Below, piece after piece: positions 19,210-27,900 of a stretch of DNA of 64,000 nucleotides. Origin of the DNA: Spirirestis rafaelensis WJT71-NPBG6 (lineage in GTDB: Bacteria > Cyanobacteriota > Cyanobacteriia > Cyanobacteriales > Nostocaceae); contig JAHHID010000030.1 of assembly GCA_019359015.1 (NCBI GenBank), positions 1-64,000 of the forward strand, written 5' to 3'. The position numbers and the translations under genes are program-made. Positions within the stretch are counted from its first letter, which is position 1. Every line of letters starts with the position of its first letter. The notes under the pieces were generated by a model. It was not told the origin of the DNA, ran no database searches, and was given only the letters and a program-made list of their open reading frames with translations.

Positions 19210-19569
19210 TTAACTGCCACGGGGAAAGGTATCACATACAACTTCACCATTTTCTTCAACGCAGAGGGAAAAGCTTTTAATATGGAGCCAACAGCTTCTG
19301 ATCTGATGGTTAATTTTGCGCGTTTTTTTAGAAAAGCGTTGCCGGACAACTTCGTTAGGGCAGAGAATTTCTAGAGTGCCTGTGCCATCTTCGTGGTTTA
19401 CAATGCGAAATCGGCAGTCTTGCAGCATTGCGCGACTGCTGCTGTCGAAAAACCGCTTAAAGCGCTGTAACAATTCGCCTTCGTTCATTTCGCTGACGCG
19501 CTTAGGGAAGATGAAATCTTCTTCGTCAAATTCAAAGTCATCATCCTCTAAGTCGTGGGGGTCAATCAT
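19210..19569 (-). CDS. Conserved cyanobacterial hypothetical protein
   Basis: A 119-residue protein. The first 25 residues are strongly acidic (HDLEDDDFEFDEEDF). The rest looks like a compact alpha/beta domain (ELLQRFKRFFDSSSRAMLQDCRFRIV, GTLEILCPNEVVRQRFSKKTRKI). I cannot assign a named family. The codon use and the absence of frame breaks support a real gene. The ATG at 19569 is the first in frame. A role in nucleic-acid binding is conceivable from the basic KKTRKINHQIR stretch but is speculation. Confidence 0.68.
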   Translation of the reverse strand: MIDPHDLEDDDFEFDEEDFIFPKRVSEMNEGELLQRFKRFFDSSSRAMLQDCRFRIVNHEDGTGTLEILCPNEVVRQRFSKKTRKINHQIRSCWLHIKSFSLCVEENGEVVCDTFPRGS

Positions 19570-19865
19570 AAGATTGTATTAACTATTCGACTTAGGATTA
19601 TGGTAACTTTTTGTGTGCCTGGGGAGATGAGGGGGAAAAGAAAGAATTCAGCAAGACTCCTCGCGTATGATTACTAGTTACAAAATAAACAATTTAAGTT
19701 AGGGGTGAGGTTTTTTCACGGACGGTAATCCTACTTGAGAATGACGTGAAGACCGATCCAGCTAGTTGTCCACGTATTTTTACAATCACTCTATCAGAAT
19801 AAATTTTATTGTTTTTCTCTTGGCGTTGTTTAAACGCTAAAAGTAGTTAGTTGAGTCAAAAGCCT

Positions 19866-22484
19866 ATGCAACCCACTAACCCAAACCAATTTACCGAAAA
19901 AGCCTGGGAAGCGATCGCCCACACTCCAGATATTGCTAAACAATATCAACTACAGCAGATCGAAAGCGAACACTTGATGAAAGCGCTGCTAGAACAAGAA
20001 GGACTCGCTAGCGCTGTTTTTACTAAAGCGGGTGTAAATCTGCAAAAATTACGCGATCGCACTGAACAATTCATCCAACGTCAGCCAAAAGTATCCGGTA
20101 GCAGCAGTTCCGTCTACTTAGGACGAAGCTTGGATACTCTGCTAGATCGCGCTGATAACTATCGCAAAGAATTTCAAGACGAATACATTTCTATTGAACA
20201 TTTATTACTTGCCTACGCCAAAGATGACCGTTTTGGCAAAAGTTTATTCCAAGAATTTGGATTGGACGAAGGCAAATTAAAGAATATCATTAAACAAATT
20301 CGTGGGAACCAGAAAGTGACCGACCAAAATCCAGAAGGCAAATATGAAGCACTGGAAAAATATGGGCGTGACCTGACAGAAGCTGCCCGTCAAGGTAAAC
20401 TTGATCCAGTGATTGGACGAGATGATGAAATTCGCCGCACCGTGCAAATTCTCTCGCGTCGTACCAAAAATAACCCGGTTTTGATTGGGGAACCGGGTGT
20501 TGGTAAAACTGCGATCGCTGAAGGATTAGCACAGCGCATCGTAGCAGGTGATGTGCCTCAGTCTCTCAAAGACCGCAGGCTGATAGCTTTAGATATGGGT
20601 GCTTTGATTGCGGGAGCAAAATTCCGGGGTGAATTTGAAGAACGTCTCAAAGCAGTATTAAAAGAAGTTACTGAGTCTGGCGGCAATATTGTATTATTTA
20701 TCGATGAAATTCACACCGTAGTTGGTGCCGGTGCAACTCAAGGTGCGATGGACGCAGGTAACTTGTTAAAACCGATGTTAGCGCGGGGTGAATTGCGCTG
20801 TATTGGGGCGACAACTCTTGATGAATACCGCAAGTATATCGAAAAAGATGCCGCTTTGGAAAGACGCTTCCAGCAGGTTTATGTCGATCAGCCGACTGTG
20901 GAAGATAGTATTTCGATTTTGCGCGGGTTGAGAGAACGTTATGAAAACCACCACGGGGTAAAGATTTCTGATAGTGCTTTAGTTGCAGCTGCTATATTGT
21001 CGAGTCGATATATTAGCGATCGCTTTCTTCCTGACAAAGCGATTGACTTGGTAGACGAAGCAGCAGCGAGACTGAAAATGGAGATTACCTCCAAACCCGA
21101 AGAACTCGACGAAATCGACCGCAAAATTCTTCAATTAGAAATGGAAAGGCTTTCTCTCCAAAAAGAAAGCGATGCAGGTTCTCGCGAACGTTTAGAAAGA
21201 CTAGAAAAAGAACTTGCGGATTTTAAAGAAGAACAAAGAACGCTCAATACTCAATGGCAGTCTGAAAAAGATATTATCACCAAAATTCAGTCTGTTAAAC
21301 AAGATATTGAACGGGTAAATCTAGAAATTCAACAAGCAGAACGTGACTACGATCTTAACCGCGCTGCTGAGTTGAAATATGGCAAATTAACAGATTTACA
21401 TCGCCGATTAGAAGCGGCTGAAAGTGAACTTGCACAAACTCAACACAGTGGAAAATCACTGTTGCGAGAAGAAGTAACCGAAGCTGATATTGCGGAAGTT
21501 ATTTCTAAGTGGACGGGGATTCCCATCAGCAAATTGGTGGAATCTGAAAAAGAAAAACTGCTGCAATTAGAAGATGAACTGCACCACCGCGTTGTCGGAC
21601 AAGATGAAGCGGTAACAGCTGTAGCGGATGCAATTCAGCGATCGCGTGCTGGACTTGCAGATCCTAATCGTCCGATCGCTAGCTTTATTTTCCTCGGTCC
21701 TACGGGTGTGGGTAAAACCGAATTAGCGAAAGCGCTAGCAGCATATCTATTCGACACTGAAGAAGCATTAGTGCGAATTGATATGTCTGAATATATGGAG
21801 AAACACGCAGTTTCTCGCCTCATCGGTGCGCCTCCCGGATACGTGGGATACGATGAAGGTGGACAACTCACCGAAGCCGTTCGCCGTCGTCCTTATGCGG
21901 TGCTGCTATTCGACGAAATCGAAAAAGCACACCCCGATGTATTTAATATCTTCCTGCAAATTCTTGATGATGGGCGTGTGACTGATGCTCAAGGTCATAA
22001 AGTTGACTTCAAAAACACCATCATCATTATGACTAGCAACATCGGTTCGCAGTACATTCTCGATGTGGCGGGGGATGATTCACGTTATGATGAAATGCGT
22101 CATCGTGTGATGGAGGCGATGCGGAATAGCTTCCGTCCGGAGTTTCTCAACCGCATTGACGAAACGATTATCTTCCATGCATTGCACAGACAAGAATTGC
22201 GGCATATTGTACAGTTGCAAGTAAATAGACTGCGGCAAAGATTGGGCGATCGCAAGATTTGTCTAAAACTCTCCGATTCTGCTCTTGACTTTTTGGCAGA
22301 AGTAGGATATGACCCTGTATTTGGCGCACGTCCTTTAAAGAGAGCAATTCAGCGGGAGTTAGAAACTCAAATTGCCAAAGCTATCTTGCGTGGTGAATTC
22401 AATAATGGCGACACGATTTTTGTAGATGTGCAAAATGAGCGTTTGTCTTTCAATCGCTTGCCGGCTGAGGTATTTACCGGCTAA
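19866..22484 (+). CDS. clpB: ATP-dependent chaperone ClpB
   Basis: ClpB disaggregase, 872 residues from the preferred ATG at 19866. It has the N-domain (to about 145), a first AAA+ module with GEPGVGKT and [12 protein letters not shown], the long coiled-coil M domain (about 400-525), and a second AAA+ module with GPTGVGKT and [13 protein letters not shown]. As a hexamer with DnaK/DnaJ it dissolves heat-aggregated proteins. The M domain separates it from ClpC. A frame beginning with TTG at 19851 is five codons longer; the ATG giving [17 protein letters not shown] fits cyanobacterial homologues better. The gene stands alone, followed by a terminator. Confidence 0.97.
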   Translation: MQPTNPNQFTEKAWEAIAHTPDIAKQYQLQQIESEHLMKALLEQEGLASAVFTKAGVNLQKLRDRTEQFIQRQPKVSGSSSSVYLGRSLDTLLDRADNYRKEFQDEYISIEHLLLAYAKDDRFGKSLFQEFGLDEGKLKNIIKQIRGNQKVTDQNPEGKYEALEKYGRDLTEAARQGKLDPVIGRDDEIRRTVQILSRRTKNNPVLIGEPGVGKTAIAEGLAQRIVAGDVPQSLKDRRLIALDMGALIAGAKFRGEFEERLKAVLKEVTESGGNIVLFIDEIHTVVGAGATQGAMDAGNLLKPMLARGELRCIGATTLDEYRKYIEKDAALERRFQQVYVDQPTVEDSISILRGLRERYENHHGVKISDSALVAAAILSSRYISDRFLPDKAIDLVDEAAARLKMEITSKPEELDEIDRKILQLEMERLSLQKESDAGSRERLERLEKELADFKEEQRTLNTQWQSEKDIITKIQSVKQDIERVNLEIQQAERDYDLNRAAELKYGKLTDLHRRLEAAESELAQTQHSGKSLLREEVTEADIAEVISKWTGIPISKLVESEKEKLLQLEDELHHRVVGQDEAVTAVADAIQRSRAGLADPNRPIASFIFLGPTGVGKTELAKALAAYLFDTEEALVRIDMSEYMEKHAVSRLIGAPPGYVGYDEGGQLTEAVRRRPYAVLLFDEIEKAHPDVFNIFLQILDDGRVTDAQGHKVDFKNTIIIMTSNIGSQYILDVAGDDSRYDEMRHRVMEAMRNSFRPEFLNRIDETIIFHALHRQELRHIVQLQVNRLRQRLGDRKICLKLSDSALDFLAEVGYDPVFGARPLKRAIQRELETQIAKAILRGEFNNGDTIFVDVQNERLSFNRLPAEVFTG

Positions 22485-22507
22485 TTGAGGAATTAAATAA
22501 TTTTACC

Positions 22508-22545
22508 CAAAAACGCAAAGTCATCAAGAGTGACTTTGCGTTTTT
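22508..22545 (+). terminator. Terminator of clpB
   Basis: A 14-bp stem (aaaacgcaaagtca at 22510-22523 pairing with 22531-22544) with a 7-base loop ends in a run of T residues, about 25 bases after the clpB stop codon. Confidence 0.88.
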
Positions 22546-22678
22546 GCGTGAGTTACCCTAATTAGAGAAATGAGGGCTTTATTCCTAGTGAGGGGTTTAC
22601 CGCTCATAACAAGGATTTTAAGCACTCTTGTGTGCTTACTACTTGACAGTGTTTTTATTAATCGTTAATTCAACGGAC

Positions 22679-23149
22679 ATGAAATTAAGTAATATAGAAC
22701 TCGTCGGTCCCTTTTACGACAAAGCTGAGGTTTGTGAATCAATACTTAGAGCCTTACCGCAATGGTTTGGGAAAGAGACAGCGCTAATTCAATACCTTAC
22801 AGAGATGGAAAGGCTACCAACTTTACTTGCTGTAGTAGATAATCAGTGTGTAGGTTTTCTTACCTTCAAGCAGCATAATGAATACGCAGCAGAACTGTAT
22901 ATTATGGGTGTTCGTCCCGAATATCACCGTCAAGGTATTGGTAGTGCGTTAGTAATTTCCGTAGAGTCGATTATACGTCAGCAGAGTATAGAATACTGGC
23001 AGGTTAAGACTCTTGCTTTTTCTCACTTAGATACATTTTATGCACAGACAAGAGCGTTTTATTTTAATATGGGATTTAGACCTTTAGAAGTATTTACACA
23101 ACTTTGGGGCGAAGATAATCCCTGTATGTTAATGGTCAAACACTTATAA
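22679..23149 (+). CDS. GNAT family N-acetyltransferase
   Basis: A 156-residue GNAT acetyltransferase. The acetyl-CoA-binding motif A is visible as LYIMGVRPEYHRQGIGSALV, followed by a C-terminal block ARAFYFNMGFRPLEVF. It transfers an acetyl group from acetyl-CoA to an amine of unknown identity. A frame starting with TTG at 22628 adds 17 residues; the ATG at 22679 is more likely. It stands alone after clpB. Confidence 0.87.
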   Translation: MKLSNIELVGPFYDKAEVCESILRALPQWFGKETALIQYLTEMERLPTLLAVVDNQCVGFLTFKQHNEYAAELYIMGVRPEYHRQGIGSALVISVESIIRQQSIEYWQVKTLAFSHLDTFYAQTRAFYFNMGFRPLEVFTQLWGEDNPCMLMVKHL

Positions 23150-23288
23150 ATCGCAAAATAAAAAGATTATATTAAAAAAATTATTGCTCACATATATAAG
23201 TAGGTTGACTATTCAACCCGGAATTATCTACCTAAGGAATGTAGTTTTTAATGAATGGACAAATAACAATGAACAAAGGAGAAATTAT

Positions 23289-23543
23289 ATGTCATTAGAA
23301 CACGTTGATGCTTTTTATGACCTTGTGAGTTCAGATCAGGCTATTTACGAGCAATATTACAATAAGTGCTGTAGTCTAGGGTTTTTAGGCAGCTATCATT
23401 GGGATAAAAGCAAGATTGTTGATTTTGCTGCTAATCTGGGCTATAGCTTTAGTGAAAATGACCTAGATGAAATATGGTTTGGAAATGACGCAAGTTTTTC
23501 TGGTCAATCGCTGAATTTATCGGGATACGGGCATATGTCTTAA
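23289..23543 (+). CDS. Nif11-like small peptide
   Basis: An 84-residue protein with the Nif11 signature: it begins MSLEHVDAFYDLVSSDQAIYEQY and continues KIVDFAANLGYSFSENDLDEI. The start at 23289 is fixed by a good ribosome binding site (aaggaga) at the right distance; a longer frame from 23184 has none. The 17-residue tail (ASFSGQSLNLSGYGHMS) is short and rich in Ser and Gly. Nif11-type domains serve either as nitrogen-fixation-associated proteins or as leaders of ribosomal natural-product precursors. No modifying enzyme or peptidase lies nearby, so this copy is an orphan whose role is open. Confidence 0.8.
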   Translation: MSLEHVDAFYDLVSSDQAIYEQYYNKCCSLGFLGSYHWDKSKIVDFAANLGYSFSENDLDEIWFGNDASFSGQSLNLSGYGHMS

Positions 23544-23611
23544 ATTAATTTGCATTTTTATATCTTTTAACTGAATAATTTTAGAATATACGTTTTGATA
23601 TCACTACAATC

Positions 23612-23648
23612 AAAGACGCTTTCCCGATGGAGAAAGCGTCTTTTATAA
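23612..23648 (+). terminator. Terminator after the Nif11-like gene
   Basis: A 12-bp stem (aaagacgctttc at 23612-23623, complement at 23632-23643) with an 8-base loop is followed by tttataata. It lies about 70 bases after the Nif11-like stop codon. Confidence 0.78.
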
Positions 23649-23745
23649 TAACAATACCTTCGCTCCTACCCTACACCCTAGAAGGGTGTGGCTTATAGCC
23701 TGTAGGCGTTTTATAAGTTAGCGATCGCTTTGATAGTAAATTACC

Positions 23746-24321
23746 CTAAAAACCTGAAGCTGGTTGCTGTAAAAATTCTATTTCCTCTGGGGTGGAAATG
23801 CGCCCTAATATTTCATTGCGATGAGGAAATCGCCCAAAACGCTCAATTATTTCTAAGTGACGATATGCATATTCAATCGCACTGCTGCTGTCAGGATCGT
23901 AACTGAGTTGGTCAAATAGCTTTACACTCTGACGTTGATGATCTAGATTTTCGCTGTGTCCAAAGGGTAAGTAGACAAACCAGCATTATACAGGCAAAAA
24001 GGCACGATCATAACCGAGTGCGATCGCTTGCTGCGCTGCTGAAAGCGCTTCCCAATCAGTAGCGAAAGCTTCGGAAGTACCACGAAATATACTCCGGGGA
24101 AACTGATCTAACAACAAAATCAGCGCTAGACAAGTTTGGGGTAAATCGATCCAATCGTCTAGGTGTCCCGCTGCTGCTTTTTGGTAATCTTTGCGGAATC
24201 GAGTTCGCAGTTCCTCATCAAACTCTGGTGTTTTATTAAACCAACTTTTTCGAGGTTTACCGTAACTCGGTTCATCGGGATGACCAAACCAAAATTCTAA
24301 AATAGGTTTTGCCTGTGACAT
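23746..24321 (-). pseudogene. DUF924 family gene interrupted by one in-frame TAA
   Basis: The minus strand encodes a DUF924 protein of 191 codons, about the family's usual length, but codon 112 is TAA (23986-23988). Before it, ILEFWFGHPDEPSYGKPRKSWFNKTPEFD and LDQFPRSIFRGT are normal. After it, in the same frame, WFVYLPFGHSENLDHQRQSV, YAYRHLEIIERFGRFPHRN and IEFLQQPASGF continue to a proper stop at 23746. The conserved half lost is essential in the family as I know it. A single base change (CAA or CAG to TAA) explains it; a sequencing error or stop read-through are alternatives. The gene starts 5 bases behind an SRPBCC gene, so they share a transcript. Confidence 0.85.
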
Positions 24322-24326
24322 CGCTA

Positions 24327-24881
24327 TTACTGACCTTTACAAAGCACTTGTCGCATTTTACGCATATTTGCGGGCAATTCTAAATTCATTGCTTGCTGAA
24401 TAAACATTGATGGTATGGGGATATTAGGGGTAGCTTGCACACTATAAGCTACCAGTGTGCCATTACCGCAATCTTTTAGCTCTAAATTAGCTGTAAAGTC
24501 TTCAAAAGTTCCTTTTTCCATCCTAAATTGAATTCGCTGCCCAATTTCTTCGGCAACCTGGACGTAGATTTCAACTTGCGCCGTGAAAAATAAAAATGCC
24601 TTTTGTGCTGCTTGATACAGACGTTTAACTTCGCCTCTTTGTATAATTTCGCTCTTTGTTATATCAGGAAAATATTGCACCCAACGTGGGTAATCGGTTA
24701 ATTGCTGCCAGACATTCGATCGCACTAAAGGCACATACATCCAAGCGGTGACAGCACCACCCCAAGCATTGTGCGATCGGGTTTCTACGAAAATCTCACC
24801 CTGCATGAGTAAGTTTTGCTTGTCTTGACTCCAAGCGATATCGGAAGCTCTGGTAAAATCTGGGATATAAGACGCAGACAT
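24327..24881 (-). CDS. SRPBCC family protein
   Basis: A 184-residue protein of the START/Bet v1-like SRPBCC superfamily (polyketide cyclase/coenzyme Q-binding type). The pattern is a long first strand, VWQQLTDYPRWVQYFPDITKSEII, EIYVQVAEEIGQRIQFRMEKGTFEDF, and a long C-terminal helix. Cyanobacterial members are usually annotated as cyclase/dehydrase; they bind hydrophobic ligands in a cavity, but the ligand is unknown. The stop lies 5 bases before the start of the DUF924 gene, indicating an operon. Confidence 0.83.
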   Translation of the reverse strand: MSASYIPDFTRASDIAWSQDKQNLLMQGEIFVETRSHNAWGGAVTAWMYVPLVRSNVWQQLTDYPRWVQYFPDITKSEIIQRGEVKRLYQAAQKAFLFFTAQVEIYVQVAEEIGQRIQFRMEKGTFEDFTANLELKDCGNGTLVAYSVQATPNIPIPSMFIQQAMNLELPANMRKMRQVLCKGQ

Positions 24882-25294
24882 ATTGATTTTGGTTACTCCT
24901 CAAGCCACTTACACACTTAAAATGTAAAGTATTTAACTTCATCAATTCCAACCGACTAATTGTAGTTCCACTTCCATAGATAAGTTTTCCGGAAAAACTC
25001 CCTCTTACGTAATTATTCCCAAACTTTAAGGAAAATATGTAATTTTATGATGAATATTATCAAAAGCAGGAAATAGTGAACTAGTGGGGGAAGTCGGAAA
25101 AAAGTGACCAGCCTTCATCCGAAAAAGTCGTGGTGTATCGAGGATCTAGAAAACAAGGCTGGTCACTTTTTTTTGCCCTAATGTACTAGCTTTAAAGGTA
25201 CAGGTTTTAACATCACTCGTCTATGACGGAAAATTATGAAGTTTTTGCCTTTTCGTTATGCTTTGATCAGCTGTTGCGTTCTTAGGGTAATGAA
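24882..25294. other. Gene-free stretch with a long hairpin
   Basis: No gene is recognised. The main feature is an 18-bp perfect inverted repeat (25098-25115 with 25155-25172; core gtgaccagcc) enclosing a 39-base loop and bordered by A- and T-runs, so that it reads as a terminator in both directions or as a small structured RNA. The part next to 24881 should hold the SRPBCC promoter. Confidence 0.6.
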
Positions 25295-25495
25295 GTGAGT
25301 CAATCTTCTAATAAATTGAATCGTCGATTAACTCAAACTTGCGGCTTCCTTTTTGGGATTGTGATCGCCGTTTGGGTACTTAGAGGCTTTGGGATTCTCG
25401 GTTTTATGCCGGGAGGTATAATTTGGCTGTTGTTTTTGGCGGCGATCGCTTTTGCAATTCTCAGTTACATGCAAAAAACTTGGTGGCGCTTTTAA
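25295..25495 (+). CDS. Small membrane protein upstream of rubredoxin
   Basis: A 66-residue protein with a GTG start (a weak agggta site precedes it). Two hydrophobic helices are evident (about residues 15-32 and 40-57), connected by GFGILGFMPGG, with a basic aromatic C terminus (QKTWWRF). No named family is recognised. It is followed by the rubredoxin gene on the same strand, about 155 bases on, across a repeat-like segment, so cotranscription is uncertain. Confidence 0.65.
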   Translation: MSQSSNKLNRRLTQTCGFLFGIVIAVWVLRGFGILGFMPGGIIWLLFLAAIAFAILSYMQKTWWRF

Positions 25496-25649
25496 GAGCG
25501 CAAAAACGCTCGTCCCCGCAGGTTCAACAAAGCCAGACGAGCGCAGGCTAAATATAGAGCAAAAGAAGGCAGGCTTTGTTTGTATAGTTTCACCCTGCGG
25601 TGGGTGTAAGATATCAGAGAATGCAGACTATTAATTAGGAGCGGCAAAC

Positions 25650-25811
25650 ATGCAAAAGTATCTATGTACCGTCTGCGGCTATGAATACGATCCCGAAGTA
25701 GGCGATCCAGATAGCGGAATTGCACCAGGGACAGCTTTTGAAGACATACCAGATGATTGGGTGTGTCCGACTTGCGGTGTGACAAAAGAAGATTTTGAAC
25801 CCGCAGAATAA
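25650..25811 (+). CDS. Rubredoxin
   Basis: A 53-residue classical rubredoxin. The single iron is held by cysteines 6, 9, 39 and 42 in [15 protein letters not shown] and [14 protein letters not shown]. The start ATG at 25650 follows a taggagcgg ribosome binding site. It lacks the C-terminal membrane helix of the RubA protein involved in photosystem assembly, so it is probably a soluble electron carrier. It lies about 60 bases upstream of a flavoprotein gene on the same strand, which might be an electron-transfer partner, but that is inference. Confidence 0.94.
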   Translation: MQKYLCTVCGYEYDPEVGDPDSGIAPGTAFEDIPDDWVCPTCGVTKEDFEPAE

Positions 25812-25870
25812 TAAAAAAATAGCTAGCCTAGAGTTAAGACGCTGTTATTTTATTAGGGAATTCAAGTCTA

Positions 25871-27103
25871 TTGCAATCTTTGAAAGTTGTTGTAATTGGA
25901 GGTGGGGCAGCCGGATTTTTTAGCGCGATCGCTACGAAAGAAGCGAATCCGCACGCCCATGTTACTTTAATTGAAGCCAGCCTCCAAGTGTTGGCGAAGG
26001 TTCGCGTTTCTGGTGGGGGACGCTGTAATGTCACTCACGCTTGTTTTGATCCAGCCGTTTTAGTGCAAAATTATCCCAGAGGTGGAAAAGCCCTCCGGGG
26101 TGCTTTTAGTCGCTTTCAAACCAAAGATACGATAACTTGGTTTGCGATGCATGGAGTACCGCTGAAAACTGAAGCTGATGGACGAATGTTTCCGATTACG
26201 AATACTTCGGAAACGATTGTCAACTCTTTGCTGAATACCGCTTCTCAAGCTGGGGTAGAAATTCGCACTTCTGCACCTGTTGTTGGTGTAAAACGGCAAA
26301 ATAAAGGGTTTGAAATTATTTTCAAGTCCGGAGAAACTATATTAGGCGATCGCTTGCTCTTGGCAACGGGAAGCAACCCTGTAGGCTATAGAATAGCTAA
26401 AGAATTTGGTCATCAAATTGAGGTGCCTGTTCCTTCTTTATTTACTTTCAACATTGGCGATGAACAATTACGCAAATTAGCTGGTGTTAGTGTCGAATCG
26501 GTGCGTTTGCGCTTGTTGTGCGGTGGGAAATCTCAATTAGAACAAACTGGACCTTTGCTAATTACCCATTGGGGTTTAAGTGGACCGGCTGTCTTGAAAC
26601 TTTCGGCTTGGGGTGCGAGAGTGCTACGCGAAAGTCACTATCAAGCGACTTTAATGATTAATTGGTTGCCTGATTTGCAGCAAGATGAAGTGCGGCAAAA
26701 AATCTTAGCAGTTAAAAATGAATGGGGAAAAAAGGCGATCGCTTTACATCGCGGTGTTGACTTACCACACCGTCTGTGGCAATACATCATTGCCCGTTTA
26801 GATATTACTACAGAGGAACGTTGGGCAGAAATATCTAACAAAAACTTAAATAAACTTGTTCAAGAACTCACTCAAGGAGAATATTTAATCAACGGGAAAG
26901 GTGTTTTTAAAGAAGAATTTGTTACCTGTGGTGGTGTTAACTTGAAAGAAGTTAACTTTAAGACAATGGAAAGTCGTATAGTTCCAGGACTTTATTTTGC
27001 TGGAGAAATCCTGGATATTGATGGAGTTACCGGCGGATTTAACTTCCAAAGTGCTTGGACTACAGGATATTTAGCCGGTTTAGCAATGGGAAGTAGCGAT
27101 TAA
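25871..27103 (+). CDS. FAD-dependent oxidoreductase, BaiN/HI0933 family
   Basis: A 410-residue flavoprotein of the HI0933/YhiN (BaiN-like) family. It has the dinucleotide-binding motif VVVIGGGAAGFFSA at the N terminus, the family block KVRVSGGGRCNVTH, the hinge THWGLSGPAVLKLSAW, and a C-terminal FAD-binding end PGLYFAGEILDIDGVTGGFNFQSAWTTGYLAG. The frame begins with TTG at 25871; no ATG lies between this and the Rossmann motif, so a TTG start (here or three codons later) is likely. Family substrates are poorly known; one member reduces bile-acid intermediates. Cytoplasmic, soluble. Confidence 0.88.
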   Translation: MQSLKVVVIGGGAAGFFSAIATKEANPHAHVTLIEASLQVLAKVRVSGGGRCNVTHACFDPAVLVQNYPRGGKALRGAFSRFQTKDTITWFAMHGVPLKTEADGRMFPITNTSETIVNSLLNTASQAGVEIRTSAPVVGVKRQNKGFEIIFKSGETILGDRLLLATGSNPVGYRIAKEFGHQIEVPVPSLFTFNIGDEQLRKLAGVSVESVRLRLLCGGKSQLEQTGPLLITHWGLSGPAVLKLSAWGARVLRESHYQATLMINWLPDLQQDEVRQKILAVKNEWGKKAIALHRGVDLPHRLWQYIIARLDITTEERWAEISNKNLNKLVQELTQGEYLINGKGVFKEEFVTCGGVNLKEVNFKTMESRIVPGLYFAGEILDIDGVTGGFNFQSAWTTGYLAGLAMGSSD

Positions 27104-27900
27104 GGAGAATAGGTAATTTAAGACTGGGGAGGGAGTAGTTGCGTGCGGTGAGACCAGCGCAATTCTCCTGGTTTCCCTTTCATCGCGCTCCTACGCAGGA
27201 GCGTCACCCGCTCGTGAGGTCACGTTGTTCGCGCAGCGTCTTGTGTAATTGAGAAGCACCTGCCGTCAAGTGGTGTTAGCGCTTTTCGGTAGCGATATGG
27301 AAATGCGATCGGCAATAGCTTTGCGTATTTTCCCAGACCTAAATTTAGTTTTGTATAAATACATCCTTGATTTAATACTCAAATCTGATACTCTAATGTA
27401 AGTAATATTATAGGCACATTATAATTAAAGGTAAAAAATATATCTAGTTAATTCAAAACTTTTGCAATTACAAATTCATACTTAACATCAGTTTGCGTCT
27501 AGCTCAAGATAGAAGATAACCACTTCTTTCTAACTGTTAAGGGTGCTATTGATGCGTTTACCAATTCTGGCTATTTTATCCAATTTAAAATCTTATTTAT
27601 AGGTAAATAAATTACTTTTACATCAGAAAATTGGGCTGCTTTACCAATTAGTTTAGATGGTAAAGATAATGTATATTGGCAAAAATTAAAATGGCAATTT
27701 AGGCATCGGTATTGCTCAAAATCAATGCTAGCAATGAATAAAAAAATTATAAAAAAGCCAACATTTATTAAACTTGTGTGAGCAGTTACAAAAGCAAAAA
27801 ATAACTCAATATGCTCAAAAAATTTTTCAAATGTATTAATAAAAGATAAGTTATCATTTGTATCAATTGCTATTATGATTCTAATCTATAATAGGAAATA
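27104..27900. other. Gene-free region with interspersed repeat and a coding remnant
   Basis: At 27165-27300 lies GC-rich interspersed repeat sequence (cgctcctacgcaggagcg hairpin, gttcgcgcagcgtctt). At about 27540-27735 one plus-strand frame reads AIDAFTNSGYFIQFKILFIGK, a stop, then ITFTSENWAALPISLDGKD and VYWQKLKWQFRHRYC, which looks like the remnant of a gene I cannot name. The remainder is very AT-rich and leads into the ABC transporter gene. Confidence 0.5.
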
